DNA of 40,864 nucleotides from an uncultured Verrucomicrobiota bacterium (GTDB taxonomy: Bacteria; Verrucomicrobiota; Verrucomicrobiia; Methylacidiphilales; Verrucolacustridaceae), in the NCBI GenBank assembly GCA_903956835.1, contig CAJBOM010000065.1, positions 1 to 40,864 of the forward strand. The letters run 5' to 3'. The translations under genes and the position numbers were made by a program. The notes below the pieces were generated by a model. It did not search any database and was not told the DNA's origin. It saw only the letters and a program-made list of their open reading frames with translations. Positions 1 to 9,943 of the stretch are shown piece by piece. Positions within the stretch are counted from its first letter, which is position 1, and every line of letters starts with the position of its first letter.

Positions 1-188
1 CCCGAAAACACCGCATAGTTGGTGGTGGTGGGAGCGCCTGCAGGAGACCAATTAGCGGCGCTGTTAAAATCCGTTGTGATGGGGGTCCAGGTAGTAAGAA
101 CAATCGCCGCCACTGCTGGAGAAGATATCGATCCAAGACAAAAAAGGATGCTTACACGCAGAAAGCAGGAATTGATCTTTTTGCTCAT
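1..188 (-). CDS. N-terminal fragment of a secreted protein (autotransporter/beta-strand-repeat-like), truncated by window edge
   Basis: Hand translation of the minus strand from ATG at 188: MSKKINSCFLRVSILFCLGSISSPAVAAIVLTTWTPITTDFNSAANWSPAGAPTTTNYAVF. Signal peptide followed by an 'NWSPAGAPTTTNYAVF' segment typical of large secreted repeat proteins. Missing from the ORF track because it is open at the edge. Confidence 0.6.
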   Translation of the reverse strand, partial: MSKKINSCFLRVSILFCLGSISSPAVAAIVLTTWTPITTDFNSAANWSPAGAPTTTNYAVFS

Positions 189-442
189 ACTACTTTGACC
201 CCATCAAGGGATAAACGTTCAGGCCAATAGATACCACTTGTACTGAAAAATAGCTCAACCCTTTTCTTGGTAAATGCCAATTGCCGATTAAAATATGTAG
301 GAATAATTGACATAGGTGGTTACTAGTGGTACAAAATCCTCTAACGCAATGATATCTATTTACACTATCTTGTTAAACAAGCAAATTAAACTTACTGTAT
401 TCTTATTCAGGATAGTTTTTGGAAGTTTGAAGTTTTATAGAA

Positions 443-462
443 ATGTAGGATCGTATCTACAT
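443..462. promoter_or_regulatory. Candidate LacI-family operator (ATGTAG GAT CG TAT CTACAT)
   Basis: Perfect 6-bp inverted arms around a central CG, 41 bp upstream of the LacI-type gene at 504; resembles 35651-35670 upstream of the second LacI-type gene. Confidence 0.5.
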
Positions 463-503
463 AATTTGGAATCATAATTCTTTTTTTAAATTAGTCCAAC
501 CCG

Positions 504-1553
504 ATGGCATCTAAATCAGCCATAACCCAAGCGCAACTAGCCAAGGCGACTGGGGTCTCGCAAGCGACGATCTCCCGTTGCCTGCGTGGTGACCCTGCTC
601 AAAGTGCCACGAGTTGTGCTCGGATCAGAAAAATTGCCCAAGAGCTTGGTTATGTTCCTAACCCCTTCGCCTCAGGCATGGCCCGTGAGCGTCGCGAAAA
701 AAATCCAACCCCATCCTCTAGTCTTGCCATAATCGCAGGGAATCCCCACTACGATCCCCTGAAAATGGAGCCAGAGATTCAGCAGCTCGTTTCGGCCGCA
801 CGTGACCAAGCCAATGCACTCGGCTACTCCATCGAATATTTCTGGCGCTACAACCCAGAATTAGCTGGTCCACGTCTGGCGGAGGTCATTAAGACGCGCA
901 ACATCCTAGGTCTTTTTCTTTTCCATCTTTCTCACGAGGAACTCAACGTTCCCTGGGGTCAGTTCTCGATTGTCCTTCAAAATCCAACACATCACTCCCC
1001 TTTGTTCCACCACCTGACTTCCAACCGATTCCAGAACACTCAAATTGCCTTAGAAGAGTGCCAACGATTGGGCTACCGACGCCCCGCCTTGCTCATCAAT
1101 CTCGCAGACGATCTCAACCGCAAGGGGGAAATCATGAATCTAGGAGCTTATATGGCCTATTCTCACCTTCTGGGGGATGCTAAGCGCATTCCTCCATTCG
1201 ATCGGAATCAATCCGCGAAGGAGTTCGGCCTCTGGTTCAAAAAATACCAGCCCGATGTGCTCCTTGGCTCAGGTCCTGCTGCGCTTCCCGCACCCTGCGG
1301 ATTTAAGATTCCCCAACAGGTTGGCTACGTGAGCTTGAGCGGTGGAAAATCTCCCGTGCGGACAGGGGCTACCTATGTCGGAGATCGGATGGATGTGATG
1401 GGCAGTACAGCCATCGATCTGCTCACGACCCAAATCCATCGACACGAAAGAGGCTTCCCCACCCATCCTCGCTGTGTCGTCATCGCTGGGCAGTGGCATG
1501 AGGGTTCCACCACCCTCCGTCAAAGATCAACCTCTCCTATCCAGAGAAGTTAG
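504..1553 (+). CDS. LacI-type transcriptional regulator
   Basis: N-terminal HTH 'TQAQLAKATGVSQATISRCLRGDPAQSATSCARIRKIAQELGYVPNPFASGMA' followed by a periplasmic-binding-like effector region. Confidence 0.85.
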   Translation: MASKSAITQAQLAKATGVSQATISRCLRGDPAQSATSCARIRKIAQELGYVPNPFASGMARERREKNPTPSSSLAIIAGNPHYDPLKMEPEIQQLVSAARDQANALGYSIEYFWRYNPELAGPRLAEVIKTRNILGLFLFHLSHEELNVPWGQFSIVLQNPTHHSPLFHHLTSNRFQNTQIALEECQRLGYRRPALLINLADDLNRKGEIMNLGAYMAYSHLLGDAKRIPPFDRNQSAKEFGLWFKKYQPDVLLGSGPAALPAPCGFKIPQQVGYVSLSGGKSPVRTGATYVGDRMDVMGSTAIDLLTTQIHRHERGFPTHPRCVVIAGQWHEGSTTLRQRSTSPIQRS

Positions 1554-1573
1554 CCACCCCCACCCATTCCTGC

Positions 1574-2995
1574 GTGAAATTAGAGCCCCAACTCTTGCCA
1601 ATTTTTTTTCGCCCCACCATCAGTCGAATCGTCCTCGGGTTTGTCCTCTTAGTTTTTTTACTGGATCTGAGCGTAGCGTGGCCAGCCGATCCCGCCCCCA
1701 TGGGGTTATCCCAAAACCTTGGAGGGCGGACGCTTTACGTGAGCCCAACTGGTGCAGATGACCGAAGTGGACTCACCCTCAACCAGGCCTTCGGCACACT
1801 GCAACATGCCGCCGACGTAACGCGACCGGGCGATACGGTGTTGATTATGGAAGGCACGTATTCCAACGTCCGATCAGACTACACCGCACTGTTACGGATC
1901 ACCCGTTCGGGTACGGAGCAGGCACCGATCCGATACTGCGCCTATCCCGGACAAAAACCACGCCTCCTCTTTGATTGCTATCAAGGGATCCGCATCGCTG
2001 GCGCATCCTACATCGAGATCCAAGGACTGGAAATGGATGGGGGCAAGGCAGGCATCACCTTGGAACTAGCGCGACAGTACGAAAAAGAAAACCGCGCCGA
2101 TTGTGACAATGACGGCATCGTGATTGGTCCAATGGGGGATTTCTCCAAACCCACAATCCCCTTCCCCCATCATGTCCGAGTGGTAGGAAACACCGTGCAC
2201 CACTGTGCTGGAGCGGGCATCAGCGCTTACCTCTCCGACCATGTCATCGTCGAAAGCAACGTAGTCCACTCCTGTGCTTGGTACAGTCCGTGGGCCAAGA
2301 GCGGGATCAATCTCGGATGGGGCTACAACTCCGACGAGAACACCCAGAGCTACAAGAATATCATTCGCGGAAATCTCACCCACGATAACGCAAATTATAT
2401 TCCTTGGCGCACAAAGCGAAAGATCACCGACGGCAACGGAATCATCGTGGACTCCATGCGGAATCAGGATCGGAACAAAAAGAAATTCGAGCCCTACCGA
2501 GGCCTAACCCTCGTCCAAAGTAATGTGAGTGTTCATAATGGTGGCTCAGGCATGCATGCCTTTCTTAGTGACCACGTCCATTTCGATGGAAATATCTCCT
2601 ACCAGAACGCTCAGGTTGTCAAGGATGGGTGCGAGATGTTCGGCATGGACTGCACCGATGTGCTCATCCTACACAATATTATTGCTCCACGCCCAGGGGG
2701 CAGGGCCAACGACAACCGATCTTGGCACGGGCCCAACCAGGATCTGTTTTACGACTACAACACCTATCTCGACCCCAGGAAGCTCGCAGTACGTGGAATT
2801 CACGACCAGATTGCCGACCCCCTTTTCATTCGTCCTACCACGAATGTGGAGAGTGCAGATTTCCGATTGCAGGCGGGAAGTCCTCATCTGCAGAATGGAT
2901 ATCTTGGTCTGGAGGAGTGGAAACGAGTCGAGTGGCCTCGCCTCCGAGAAATCCAATCGAAACAAAATAAAGATTCTAACTTTTCGCCCAAATGA
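1574..2995 (+). CDS. Secreted right-handed parallel beta-helix protein (DUF1565/pectate-lyase-like)
   Basis: GTG start; signal-peptide-like N terminus; 'LYVSPTGADDRSGLTLNQAFGTLQHAADVTRPGDTVLIMEGTYSNV' and repeated N/G-rich beta-helix coils. Stop overlaps the next start (ATGA). Confidence 0.75.
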   Translation: MKLEPQLLPIFFRPTISRIVLGFVLLVFLLDLSVAWPADPAPMGLSQNLGGRTLYVSPTGADDRSGLTLNQAFGTLQHAADVTRPGDTVLIMEGTYSNVRSDYTALLRITRSGTEQAPIRYCAYPGQKPRLLFDCYQGIRIAGASYIEIQGLEMDGGKAGITLELARQYEKENRADCDNDGIVIGPMGDFSKPTIPFPHHVRVVGNTVHHCAGAGISAYLSDHVIVESNVVHSCAWYSPWAKSGINLGWGYNSDENTQSYKNIIRGNLTHDNANYIPWRTKRKITDGNGIIVDSMRNQDRNKKKFEPYRGLTLVQSNVSVHNGGSGMHAFLSDHVHFDGNISYQNAQVVKDGCEMFGMDCTDVLILHNIIAPRPGGRANDNRSWHGPNQDLFYDYNTYLDPRKLAVRGIHDQIADPLFIRPTTNVESADFRLQAGSPHLQNGYLGLEEWKRVEWPRLREIQSKQNKDSNFSPK

Positions 2996-3732
2996 TCAGT
3001 GCAACATCTTCATCCGCTCCACTGGAATGCTATCTTCTTCTAGGACAGTCCAACATGGCGGGGCGGGGGCTTGTCCAAGAGGAGGACAAAAAGCCAGTCC
3101 GTAATATTCTCGTTTTCGATTCCCAAGACAAGTGGGTCAATCAAGGTGAGCCGATTCATTACGACCACCCGAGGGCTGGGGTAGGGTTGGGGATGGCACT
3201 GGCTAAACAAAGGGTAAAACGAAATCCCCAGACTAGAGTTGGCTTAATCCCGTGTGCGGTCGGGGGGACTCCCCTCGCCCTGTGGCAACCTGGAGCCGAC
3301 CTCTACTTAAAATCGATTCGCCGGGCGAAGCTGGCTCTCAGCGGGGGCATACTTCACGGATTCCTCTGGCATCAAGGGGAGAATGATTCTTTGGAGTCAC
3401 CGACGGCGCACTCTTATGCCGAAAGGCTCGCAGGGGTCGTTGCGGCCTACCGCGAAAATCTGGCTGCACCCGAAGTCCCCTTCCTAGCTGGAGAACTTGG
3501 CCGATTCCTTGAGCAGAACCCCAAAACTCCTTTCGCCACTCTGGTCAATCAACAGATTCATTCCCTCGTTCCTTCGATCCACCGTTTCGCCGTTATTTCC
3601 TCAGAAGGGCTCAGCCACGGCCATGAGGATCCCTTACATTTCGACGCGAACTCCCTTCAAGAGTTGGGTCGAAGATACGAGAAGGAACTTCAATCCATCT
3701 CCCTTAGTTCGAGTGGGCCCAAAAATCGGTAA
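2992..3732 (+). CDS. SGNH-type sialate O-acetylesterase-like (DUF303/SASA) esterase
   Basis: 'ECYLLLGQSNMAGRG' block I, 'GFLWHQGENDS', 'HFDANSLQELGRRY'; 4-bp overlap with upstream gene. Confidence 0.8.
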   Translation: MISATSSSAPLECYLLLGQSNMAGRGLVQEEDKKPVRNILVFDSQDKWVNQGEPIHYDHPRAGVGLGMALAKQRVKRNPQTRVGLIPCAVGGTPLALWQPGADLYLKSIRRAKLALSGGILHGFLWHQGENDSLESPTAHSYAERLAGVVAAYRENLAAPEVPFLAGELGRFLEQNPKTPFATLVNQQIHSLVPSIHRFAVISSEGLSHGHEDPLHFDANSLQELGRRYEKELQSISLSSSGPKNR

Positions 3733-3734
3733 AA

Positions 3735-4895
3735 CTAAGCGGGTGGAGCCGAAAGGGTGGAGCCGACACGCGAGACAGCAGAGAAGATTTCCCGAACCTG
3801 CGCACCGTTTCCGCGAATGATTTCACATAAATGTCTCAACCCTTGCGTGGTGATGGCCTGCGTTGGGTCAACATAGGCCGACCAGTTCACCTTCGCCCGG
3901 CTCAGAGCCACCTCTTCCGTCACCATCATGACGGAGAGCGCACGCGGCACATCGATTCTCAGCTGCTCAATGCACTTCTCAAAAGCAAGCGTCAAGGAGC
4001 TTCCGTCAACCAGAACGGCGGTGGCATCCATCTTTTTCACGAACTCTGCCAGCTCTTTTTCGACGGGTTCTTTCCTCTCTTTTTCTTTAAGAAAAAGAAC
4101 TCGTCCAGTTTCGTAGGAGATTCCTGCCCCCGCCAACGCATTTTGATAACCCTCCAGCGCGTTTTGAATGTAGGAATTGACGGGATCTCCTGCGATCAAG
4201 GCCACCCGACGATGCCCAGCCGCAAGCAGATCCCCTGTGGCGGTCTGAGCAATCTGGAAATGTTGGGCGGAAGTAAAGTGGATTTTTGGATTTACGAAAA
4301 GACGGTTGACCACCAAAAAGGGTAAAGTGGCTTTGGCGCTCGGCGGAATGGCTTCCAGATAATCAACCCAAGCTTGGGGAGGACGAAAGATGAGCACTCC
4401 ATCTCCATCGGAGGTGGAAGCTTGCAGAAGCTGCTGCAACTTTTCCAGAGTGGGAGTATAAACGTAATGGACTTCGCAATTCACTTCCTCTTCACCACGG
4501 TGAATCCAATCGTAATGAAAAGGCCTACTCTGCCAGTGATCCGATTGAAATCTCTCGGGAATCAATATCCGTAATAACTTTTTGGTCGGGGGGAGGAGAA
4601 CAAAATTTCCTCGACCCTGTTTGGAGACCAAAAGTTTTCTTTCAATTAAATGGCCGAGAGCCGCTCTCACCGTACGTCGGCAGATCGAGAGATTATCCAC
4701 GATCTTCCTTTCGGAAAGAAGTCGATAACCAGGAGGAAGTTTCCCAAGTTCAATCAGCTTGGCAAATCCATTGGCCAACTGAAGATAAAGAGGCGTGGGT
4801 TCATTTTCTTGGAGTTGTCCCGAAAGGTACTTAAAAACCTGCTCGGTTGTGGGGTTCTGGGGAACCAATGTATGCAACATTTCAACTGGTACCAT
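3735..4895 (-). CDS. GntR-type regulator with LacI-like effector-binding domain
   Basis: N-terminal winged-helix 'YLQLANGFAKLIELGKLPPGYRLLSERKIVDNLSICRRTVRAALGHLIERKLLVSKQGRGNFVL', then a LacI-like domain ('RRVALIAGDPVNSYIQNALEGYQNAL'). Confidence 0.8.
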   Translation of the reverse strand: MVPVEMLHTLVPQNPTTEQVFKYLSGQLQENEPTPLYLQLANGFAKLIELGKLPPGYRLLSERKIVDNLSICRRTVRAALGHLIERKLLVSKQGRGNFVLLPPTKKLLRILIPERFQSDHWQSRPFHYDWIHRGEEEVNCEVHYVYTPTLEKLQQLLQASTSDGDGVLIFRPPQAWVDYLEAIPPSAKATLPFLVVNRLFVNPKIHFTSAQHFQIAQTATGDLLAAGHRRVALIAGDPVNSYIQNALEGYQNALAGAGISYETGRVLFLKEKERKEPVEKELAEFVKKMDATAVLVDGSSLTLAFEKCIEQLRIDVPRALSVMMVTEEVALSRAKVNWSAYVDPTQAITTQGLRHLCEIIRGNGAQVREIFSAVSRVGSTLSAPPA

Positions 4896-4946
4896 AGGCA
4901 GAATATTCGTTATTTAAATTGATGTTACAAACCATTACTTCGCTTA

Positions 4947-6254
4947 TTGACTCAATTGCGAACCAGTGTATACCAGTTGTCAGTGCATCCTTCCCCTACC
5001 GGGATTCCCACCACGTCCTCTAAGCCAGCTATTCTTGGTGGAGATCCCCTATGCCAAGCCAGCGAATTTCAAAGGGACCTTATCGGTGACCAAGAGGAGA
5101 AAGCCGCCTTAGATGCCATTCGTTGGGCAAGAACCCACCACAAGGCCTTCGACCGATACGGAGGGATCGAGGTAGATGCCTACGAGAAAGATTTCGCCAG
5201 TTATGTCGGCCTCTCCGTCGCTACCGCCACCAGCTCGGGCACCGCTTCGATTCACGCGATTCTTGCCGCTCTCGATTTAGAACCAGGATGCGAGGTCATC
5301 TGCCCCCCCATCACCGATCCAGGAGGAATATCCCCCGTTCTTTTCTCCCTTGCCATCCCAGTCTTCGCCGATACCCGATCCGATAGTTTTAATATGTCGC
5401 CCACAGCCATCCTTCAGGCCATCACGCCGCGGACCCGAGCGATTCTCGTTACCCATATCGCTGGCGAGCCCTGCGAAATGGAGGAAATCATGGAGATTGC
5501 CAAAACCCACAACCTACCGGTGATCGAGGATGTCGCCCAAGCGCACGGGGCCCTCTACCACGGAAAAATGTGCGGAAGTTTCGGGCACGCCTCAGCCTTC
5601 AGCATGATGGGAGGCAAACACCATACTTCCGGTGGACAGGGAGGCATGGTGGTGACAGACAACCCCGCCCTCCTCGAGAAAATTAAGGCTTTTGCCGATC
5701 GCGGAAAGTTCTGGACCTCTCGCGGTGTGAGAAACCAAACGGCTGGACTGAATTATCGGATGACAGAACTGGAAGCCGCCATAGGGCGGGTGCAATTACG
5801 CCGCCTGCCAGATATCCTAAAACGGCGTCGCGATGGGGCGCTCCATTTTCAAAAAATGATTCAAGGGAGCCAACTCTTTTCTCTCGGTTGGATACCCGAG
5901 GGTGCCATCTCATCCTACTGGTTCCTCCGGATCAAAGTGCACACCCAGTTCTCTTCTCGAAGTAAGGAGGAGATCGTCAAGGCGATGGCAGCCGAAAATA
6001 TCCCCTCCGCGCCTACCTACACCTCCATCATCTACAATCAACCCTGGATTCAAGATCGAGCCATCTTTGCCAAATCCGGAATCCCATGGTCCTTGGCTCC
6101 ACAAGGAATCGAATACGACTATACCCACGCCTGCCCCAACGCAGAACAAGCTCTCGCCGATCATATCCTAATTTCCCTCAACGAGTCTGTTTCAAAGGAA
6201 ACCCTTTCTCGTGTGGCACTCGCCATGCAACGGATCGAGTCCGCCTACCGCTAA
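4947..6254 (+). CDS. DegT/DnrJ/EryC1/StrS-family PLP aminotransferase
   Basis: 'GTASIHAILAALDLEPGCEVICPPITDPGGISPVLFSLAIPVFADT', 'VIEDVAQAHGALYHGKMCGSFGHASAFSMMGGKHHTSGGQGGMVVTDN', 'LNYRMTELEAAIGRVQL'. The annotated start is TTG; the true start may be further downstream. Confidence 0.85.
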   Translation: MTQLRTSVYQLSVHPSPTGIPTTSSKPAILGGDPLCQASEFQRDLIGDQEEKAALDAIRWARTHHKAFDRYGGIEVDAYEKDFASYVGLSVATATSSGTASIHAILAALDLEPGCEVICPPITDPGGISPVLFSLAIPVFADTRSDSFNMSPTAILQAITPRTRAILVTHIAGEPCEMEEIMEIAKTHNLPVIEDVAQAHGALYHGKMCGSFGHASAFSMMGGKHHTSGGQGGMVVTDNPALLEKIKAFADRGKFWTSRGVRNQTAGLNYRMTELEAAIGRVQLRRLPDILKRRRDGALHFQKMIQGSQLFSLGWIPEGAISSYWFLRIKVHTQFSSRSKEEIVKAMAAENIPSAPTYTSIIYNQPWIQDRAIFAKSGIPWSLAPQGIEYDYTHACPNAEQALADHILISLNESVSKETLSRVALAMQRIESAYR

Positions 6255-6258
6255 TTCA

Positions 6259-8235
6259 ATGTCCCGATCCCTTATCGACTCCGAGCGTAACAAAAAAGCC
6301 AAAAAAGTCCTCTCGTACAAAAGTCGGCGTCCGCAACGAAAACCCCAGCCGACCCTTCTTTCACAATCCAAGCACCCCCCTCACCTGCGAGAGGAAATTC
6401 TCCGTCGTGCAATCTCACTCGCCTCTCAACAAGTTCTCCAGGTGGATTACTATCGGATTCAAAGAAAGTATGCTTGGAAACTTCCTCTCACCTCACTCAG
6501 CGAACTTCCAAACGATCCCGTCCCAGGTTTACCCAACTATCCTTGGGCCACCTGGCTGACTTGGACTCTGGAGGAGAGAATCTTCACTTTGGGTTGGGCG
6601 GCACAATGGACGGGCGAAAAGAACTGGATTCTACTGGCCCAACGGGATCTACAAGCGCTCGCCTCATTTCCGAGATACTTCTCCGACCCTCACCACTGCA
6701 CCCTGGACGCGTCATGGTGTGGCAGAATTCTCGCCACCGCCCTTCTCGATTGGACTTGGCTTAGCCCAGCTTTAACCCAAGCGATCCGCGTGGCCCTCAA
6801 CCGCTTTCTTCAGGAAGCCAACACCTACCTAACCTCGATCCTTGGCCAACTTTCTGACCCAGTCACACGCCCTGCTCAAACAGCCAAACTTATGTCCAAT
6901 ATTCCGCTGATCGGATTTCTCACCTGCGCTCTCGTCGCCACCATGGTGGATCACCCGAAGAAAGATGAGCTCAACAACCGCACCCAGGAACTGCTCACCG
7001 AACTCGCACGCCAATATGCGAACGGATTATCCGAAGGCGTTTGTTATGACGGCTTCATTCTCGATATTGTCTCCACTTGGATCCGCGCCCTCCCAGGTCG
7101 CGATGGCGCGAACCTAATCCCTCCTCTGCGACTCAACGATCTTTTCACCCGCACCCTCGCTTTCGGATTGCCGGCCGATCCGAGCAACCTCGCCCCCATC
7201 GGCGATGTGGAACCGCAAATGACTTTCCATATCTCCGCTCAAGCCAAGTTAGAATCCCTCCTGCCCTGCCCATCGCGCCGTGTCTGGCTCCAAGCGATTC
7301 CACTTTCCAAAATGCGCACCGAAGCTCTGGCCTTTCTTCCTCATGCGTCCGATGCTTCTGACCAATCCTTCTCCACCCAAGGAATTTATGATGGTGGCTA
7401 TGGAATCTCATTACGTAATTCTCCCAAGAAACTGGGCCTCACCCCCGTCCTCAGCGTGCACAACTCTGCCTCGGGACATCTTCACAAAGATGCTGGCCAC
7501 CTCTGCCTCGGGAGCCAACACGAGTGGTTAATCACCGATCCAGGATACCAGCAGTATCAGCCCGGTGCTGAAAGGGAGTTCACCCTTGGTCCCACCGCAC
7601 ACAACGCTCCTGTCATCGATGGCCAAGGACAGTCACGCGTTCTCGCTAACCGTTGTTTTCAGACCATCACAGAAATTCATTTTCAAGGGATTGGGATCGA
7701 TCTGACCTCGGCCTATGCTGACCTCCCATCCCTTTCATCAGTTCACCGATATGTTTGGCTGACCTCGGATGGTATGGTTGTAGCCGCCGATAAATTTACC
7801 GCCACGGCGGAAATTGGGGTGGAGTACTTCTGGCACGGAGCCCCCGATGCTTTCTGGGAAAAAAGCCAAAACTGCTTCTCCATCCACGGACTCCGATCTT
7901 CGCTCACCCTACAAGCGGCGGGAATTTCCCTGAATAAGGCAACCGTGACCAAGCTGAATGGCTCCCTTGGTCATCTCACCCTCCAGGTGCGCACTCCGAT
8001 CCTTTCTGATCTTGTCTGGTGGATTTTTAGTCATGATCCCGATGCTGTTCCCACCTTTCGGCAGGCCTCCCCCACCTCCCTGATCCTCAACGAAAAGGTT
8101 CTCCTCACTCCCGAGGCCTTTGATCTTTCCAAGATCAATGCCTCTCAACACTCCACCCAGAATCTCCACACCACTAGTGTAACCTCCCCTCCTCTAGCCC
8201 GAGGAAGACCATTTGCAAAAGAATCGGAAGGGTAG
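6259..8235 (+). CDS. Heparinase II/III-like polysaccharide lyase
   Basis: Start refined to ATG at 6259 (the ORF track start at 6211 overlaps the aminotransferase). Motifs 'HNSASGHLHKDAGHLCLGSQHEWLITDPGYQQYQ' and 'GPTAHNAPVIDG'. Confidence 0.75.
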   Translation: MSRSLIDSERNKKAKKVLSYKSRRPQRKPQPTLLSQSKHPPHLREEILRRAISLASQQVLQVDYYRIQRKYAWKLPLTSLSELPNDPVPGLPNYPWATWLTWTLEERIFTLGWAAQWTGEKNWILLAQRDLQALASFPRYFSDPHHCTLDASWCGRILATALLDWTWLSPALTQAIRVALNRFLQEANTYLTSILGQLSDPVTRPAQTAKLMSNIPLIGFLTCALVATMVDHPKKDELNNRTQELLTELARQYANGLSEGVCYDGFILDIVSTWIRALPGRDGANLIPPLRLNDLFTRTLAFGLPADPSNLAPIGDVEPQMTFHISAQAKLESLLPCPSRRVWLQAIPLSKMRTEALAFLPHASDASDQSFSTQGIYDGGYGISLRNSPKKLGLTPVLSVHNSASGHLHKDAGHLCLGSQHEWLITDPGYQQYQPGAEREFTLGPTAHNAPVIDGQGQSRVLANRCFQTITEIHFQGIGIDLTSAYADLPSLSSVHRYVWLTSDGMVVAADKFTATAEIGVEYFWHGAPDAFWEKSQNCFSIHGLRSSLTLQAAGISLNKATVTKLNGSLGHLTLQVRTPILSDLVWWIFSHDPDAVPTFRQASPTSLILNEKVLLTPEAFDLSKINASQHSTQNLHTTSVTSPPLARGRPFAKESEG

Positions 8236-8258
8236 CAATCTAGATTGAGTTTCTTCTT

Positions 8259-9227
8259 ATGAAAAAAAATCCCGTTCAACCCGCGCGCCAAGAAGTTTCT
8301 CCAAGCAAAACCACCGCCAACCAGAAATCTTCCTCCGGAAAACCACGAATTATCGACAGCCACCAACATGTTTTCTGGCATGGCCGCAATGATCGGGAGT
8401 TGATCGCAGACATCGATGCTGCAGGGATCGACTTGAGCTGGCTTCTGACGTGGGACATTGCCCCTTGGGAATATGTCCCTGGACATAACGAGTGGCTCAG
8501 CCCACTCAATCGCCGAGCGGACGGGACGGTAGCTGGCGTTACCCTAGCCGATGTCCTGCTGGCCCGTGACCGGTATCCGCAACGGTTCATTGCAGGCTAC
8601 TGCCCTCATCCCATGAGCTATGAACCCTGCGCCGCACTCCGCACGGCGGTGAAGATGTACCAAGTGAAAGTATGCGGAGAATGGAAATACCGCATGCCCT
8701 TCGATGATCCCCGCTGCATCGAATTATTTCGGACTGCGGGGGAACTAGGCCTCCCCATCGTTTTGCATCTCGATTATGCTTGGCTCCCAGAGTCCAAAGG
8801 ACGCCCAGCATATCGGCCCTACTGGTACGGCGGTAATCATGACAACCTAGAGCGGGCCCTCCAAGCGTGTCCTCAGACTCGGTTTATCGGCCATGCCGCA
8901 GGATTCTGGCGTGGAATTTCAGCCGATTTCGATACGAATCCTGAGATGTATCCAAAGTCGCCCGTCACGGGTCCAGGTGTCATCCAACGGTTATTCGATC
9001 GGTACGAAAACCTCTCGGCTGATCTTTCGGCAGGATCTGGACTAGGCGCACTCCAGAGGAGTCCGGAATTCTCTCGGAAGTTTCTCTGCGACTATTCGGA
9101 ACGCCTTCTGTTTGGAAGAGATTGCTATGGCACGGAGCTCCTCGATGCCTTGACGGCTATGGATCTTCCGCCTGCCGTCTCTGCGGCCATCTTAGGCGGC
9201 AACGCCCAAAGACTAATTCCTTCTTAA
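8259..9227 (+). CDS. Amidohydrolase-2-type TIM-barrel metal-dependent hydrolase
   Basis: 'RIIDSHQHVFWHGRNDRELIADIDAAGIDLSWLLTWD', 'GLPIVLHLDY', 'RFIGHAAGFW', 'LLFGRDCYG'. Confidence 0.8.
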   Translation: MKKNPVQPARQEVSPSKTTANQKSSSGKPRIIDSHQHVFWHGRNDRELIADIDAAGIDLSWLLTWDIAPWEYVPGHNEWLSPLNRRADGTVAGVTLADVLLARDRYPQRFIAGYCPHPMSYEPCAALRTAVKMYQVKVCGEWKYRMPFDDPRCIELFRTAGELGLPIVLHLDYAWLPESKGRPAYRPYWYGGNHDNLERALQACPQTRFIGHAAGFWRGISADFDTNPEMYPKSPVTGPGVIQRLFDRYENLSADLSAGSGLGALQRSPEFSRKFLCDYSERLLFGRDCYGTELLDALTAMDLPPAVSAAILGGNAQRLIPS

Positions 9228-9253
9228 CTCCGATTTTGCGTACTCTCCGCAGT

Positions 9254-9943
9254 TCAATAAGCTAGCTCGGGTCCAGTGCCCTTCCAAAATCGGTTGGTCA
9301 CACTGGCTCTACAACTATCGAATACGGTCATGGGCACACGTCCAACATGCCCATCGCAGTAACCCACATTCACAAACTCTTTGTGCCTCTTTTTTAGAGC
9401 TGTAATCCGTGATGCTTTGCTACCTGTTACGGTGTTCTCTACAATCGTCCAGTGCTCCTCAAAATCCATCGTTAGTGCTGTTGCACTTGGATACATGATA
9501 CGAGCCATTTTCACACCACTCATATACCCATTCTGGCCGTAACTAACGCCCATGTAGGGTCCATAGACCCCATTGCTGACCGTCCCGTATTTGTCCGCAG
9601 GACAGACCAGAATTTTCGTGCCTTTATTTGTTCCGCCAAGGTACGGGATAATCGACATAACATACGAGGTACCCCAATTCGCATCATTTTGAGGAAATTC
9701 CCCGTCATTATCCGCTGCGCAGCTAAGTGAAGCAGCCCCGATCTGTTGCAGATGTCCCACGCACGCCCCTTGGTCCGCCGAGGCGCGAACTCGCGCCAGG
9801 GCCCCCAAAGACAAGCCAGCGAGCAGACCAATGATCGTGATCACGACCAGCAATTCCACCAAGGTAAACCCAGACCGAGCCAACCCAGTCCACACGGAAT
9901 CCACGCGACTGGAACGATCTCCATCCTCATCGCAGATTTTCAC
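9254..9943 (-). CDS. Type II secretion-type pseudopilin (prepilin N-terminal motif, C-terminal DGHV)
   Basis: 'SGFTLVELLVVITIIGLLAGLSLGALARVR' class III signal; 'VGYCDGHVGRVP' near the C terminus; GTG start overlapping the upstream stop by 4 bp (GTGA). Confidence 0.85.
   Translation of the reverse strand: MKICDEDGDRSSRVDSVWTGLARSGFTLVELLVVITIIGLLAGLSLGALARVRASADQGACVGHLQQIGAASLSCAADNDGEFPQNDANWGTSYVMSIIPYLGGTNKGTKILVCPADKYGTVSNGVYGPYMGVSYGQNGYMSGVKMARIMYPSATALTMDFEEHWTIVENTVTGSKASRITALKKRHKEFVNVGYCDGHVGRVPMTVFDSCRASVTNRFWKGTGPELAY

Noticed and set aside
4883-4892. Additional TACCAGTTG copy on the minus strand at the GntR start codon
   Set aside because: Falls in the first codons of the GntR CDS and lacks the second 10-bp-spaced repeat; likely coincidental.
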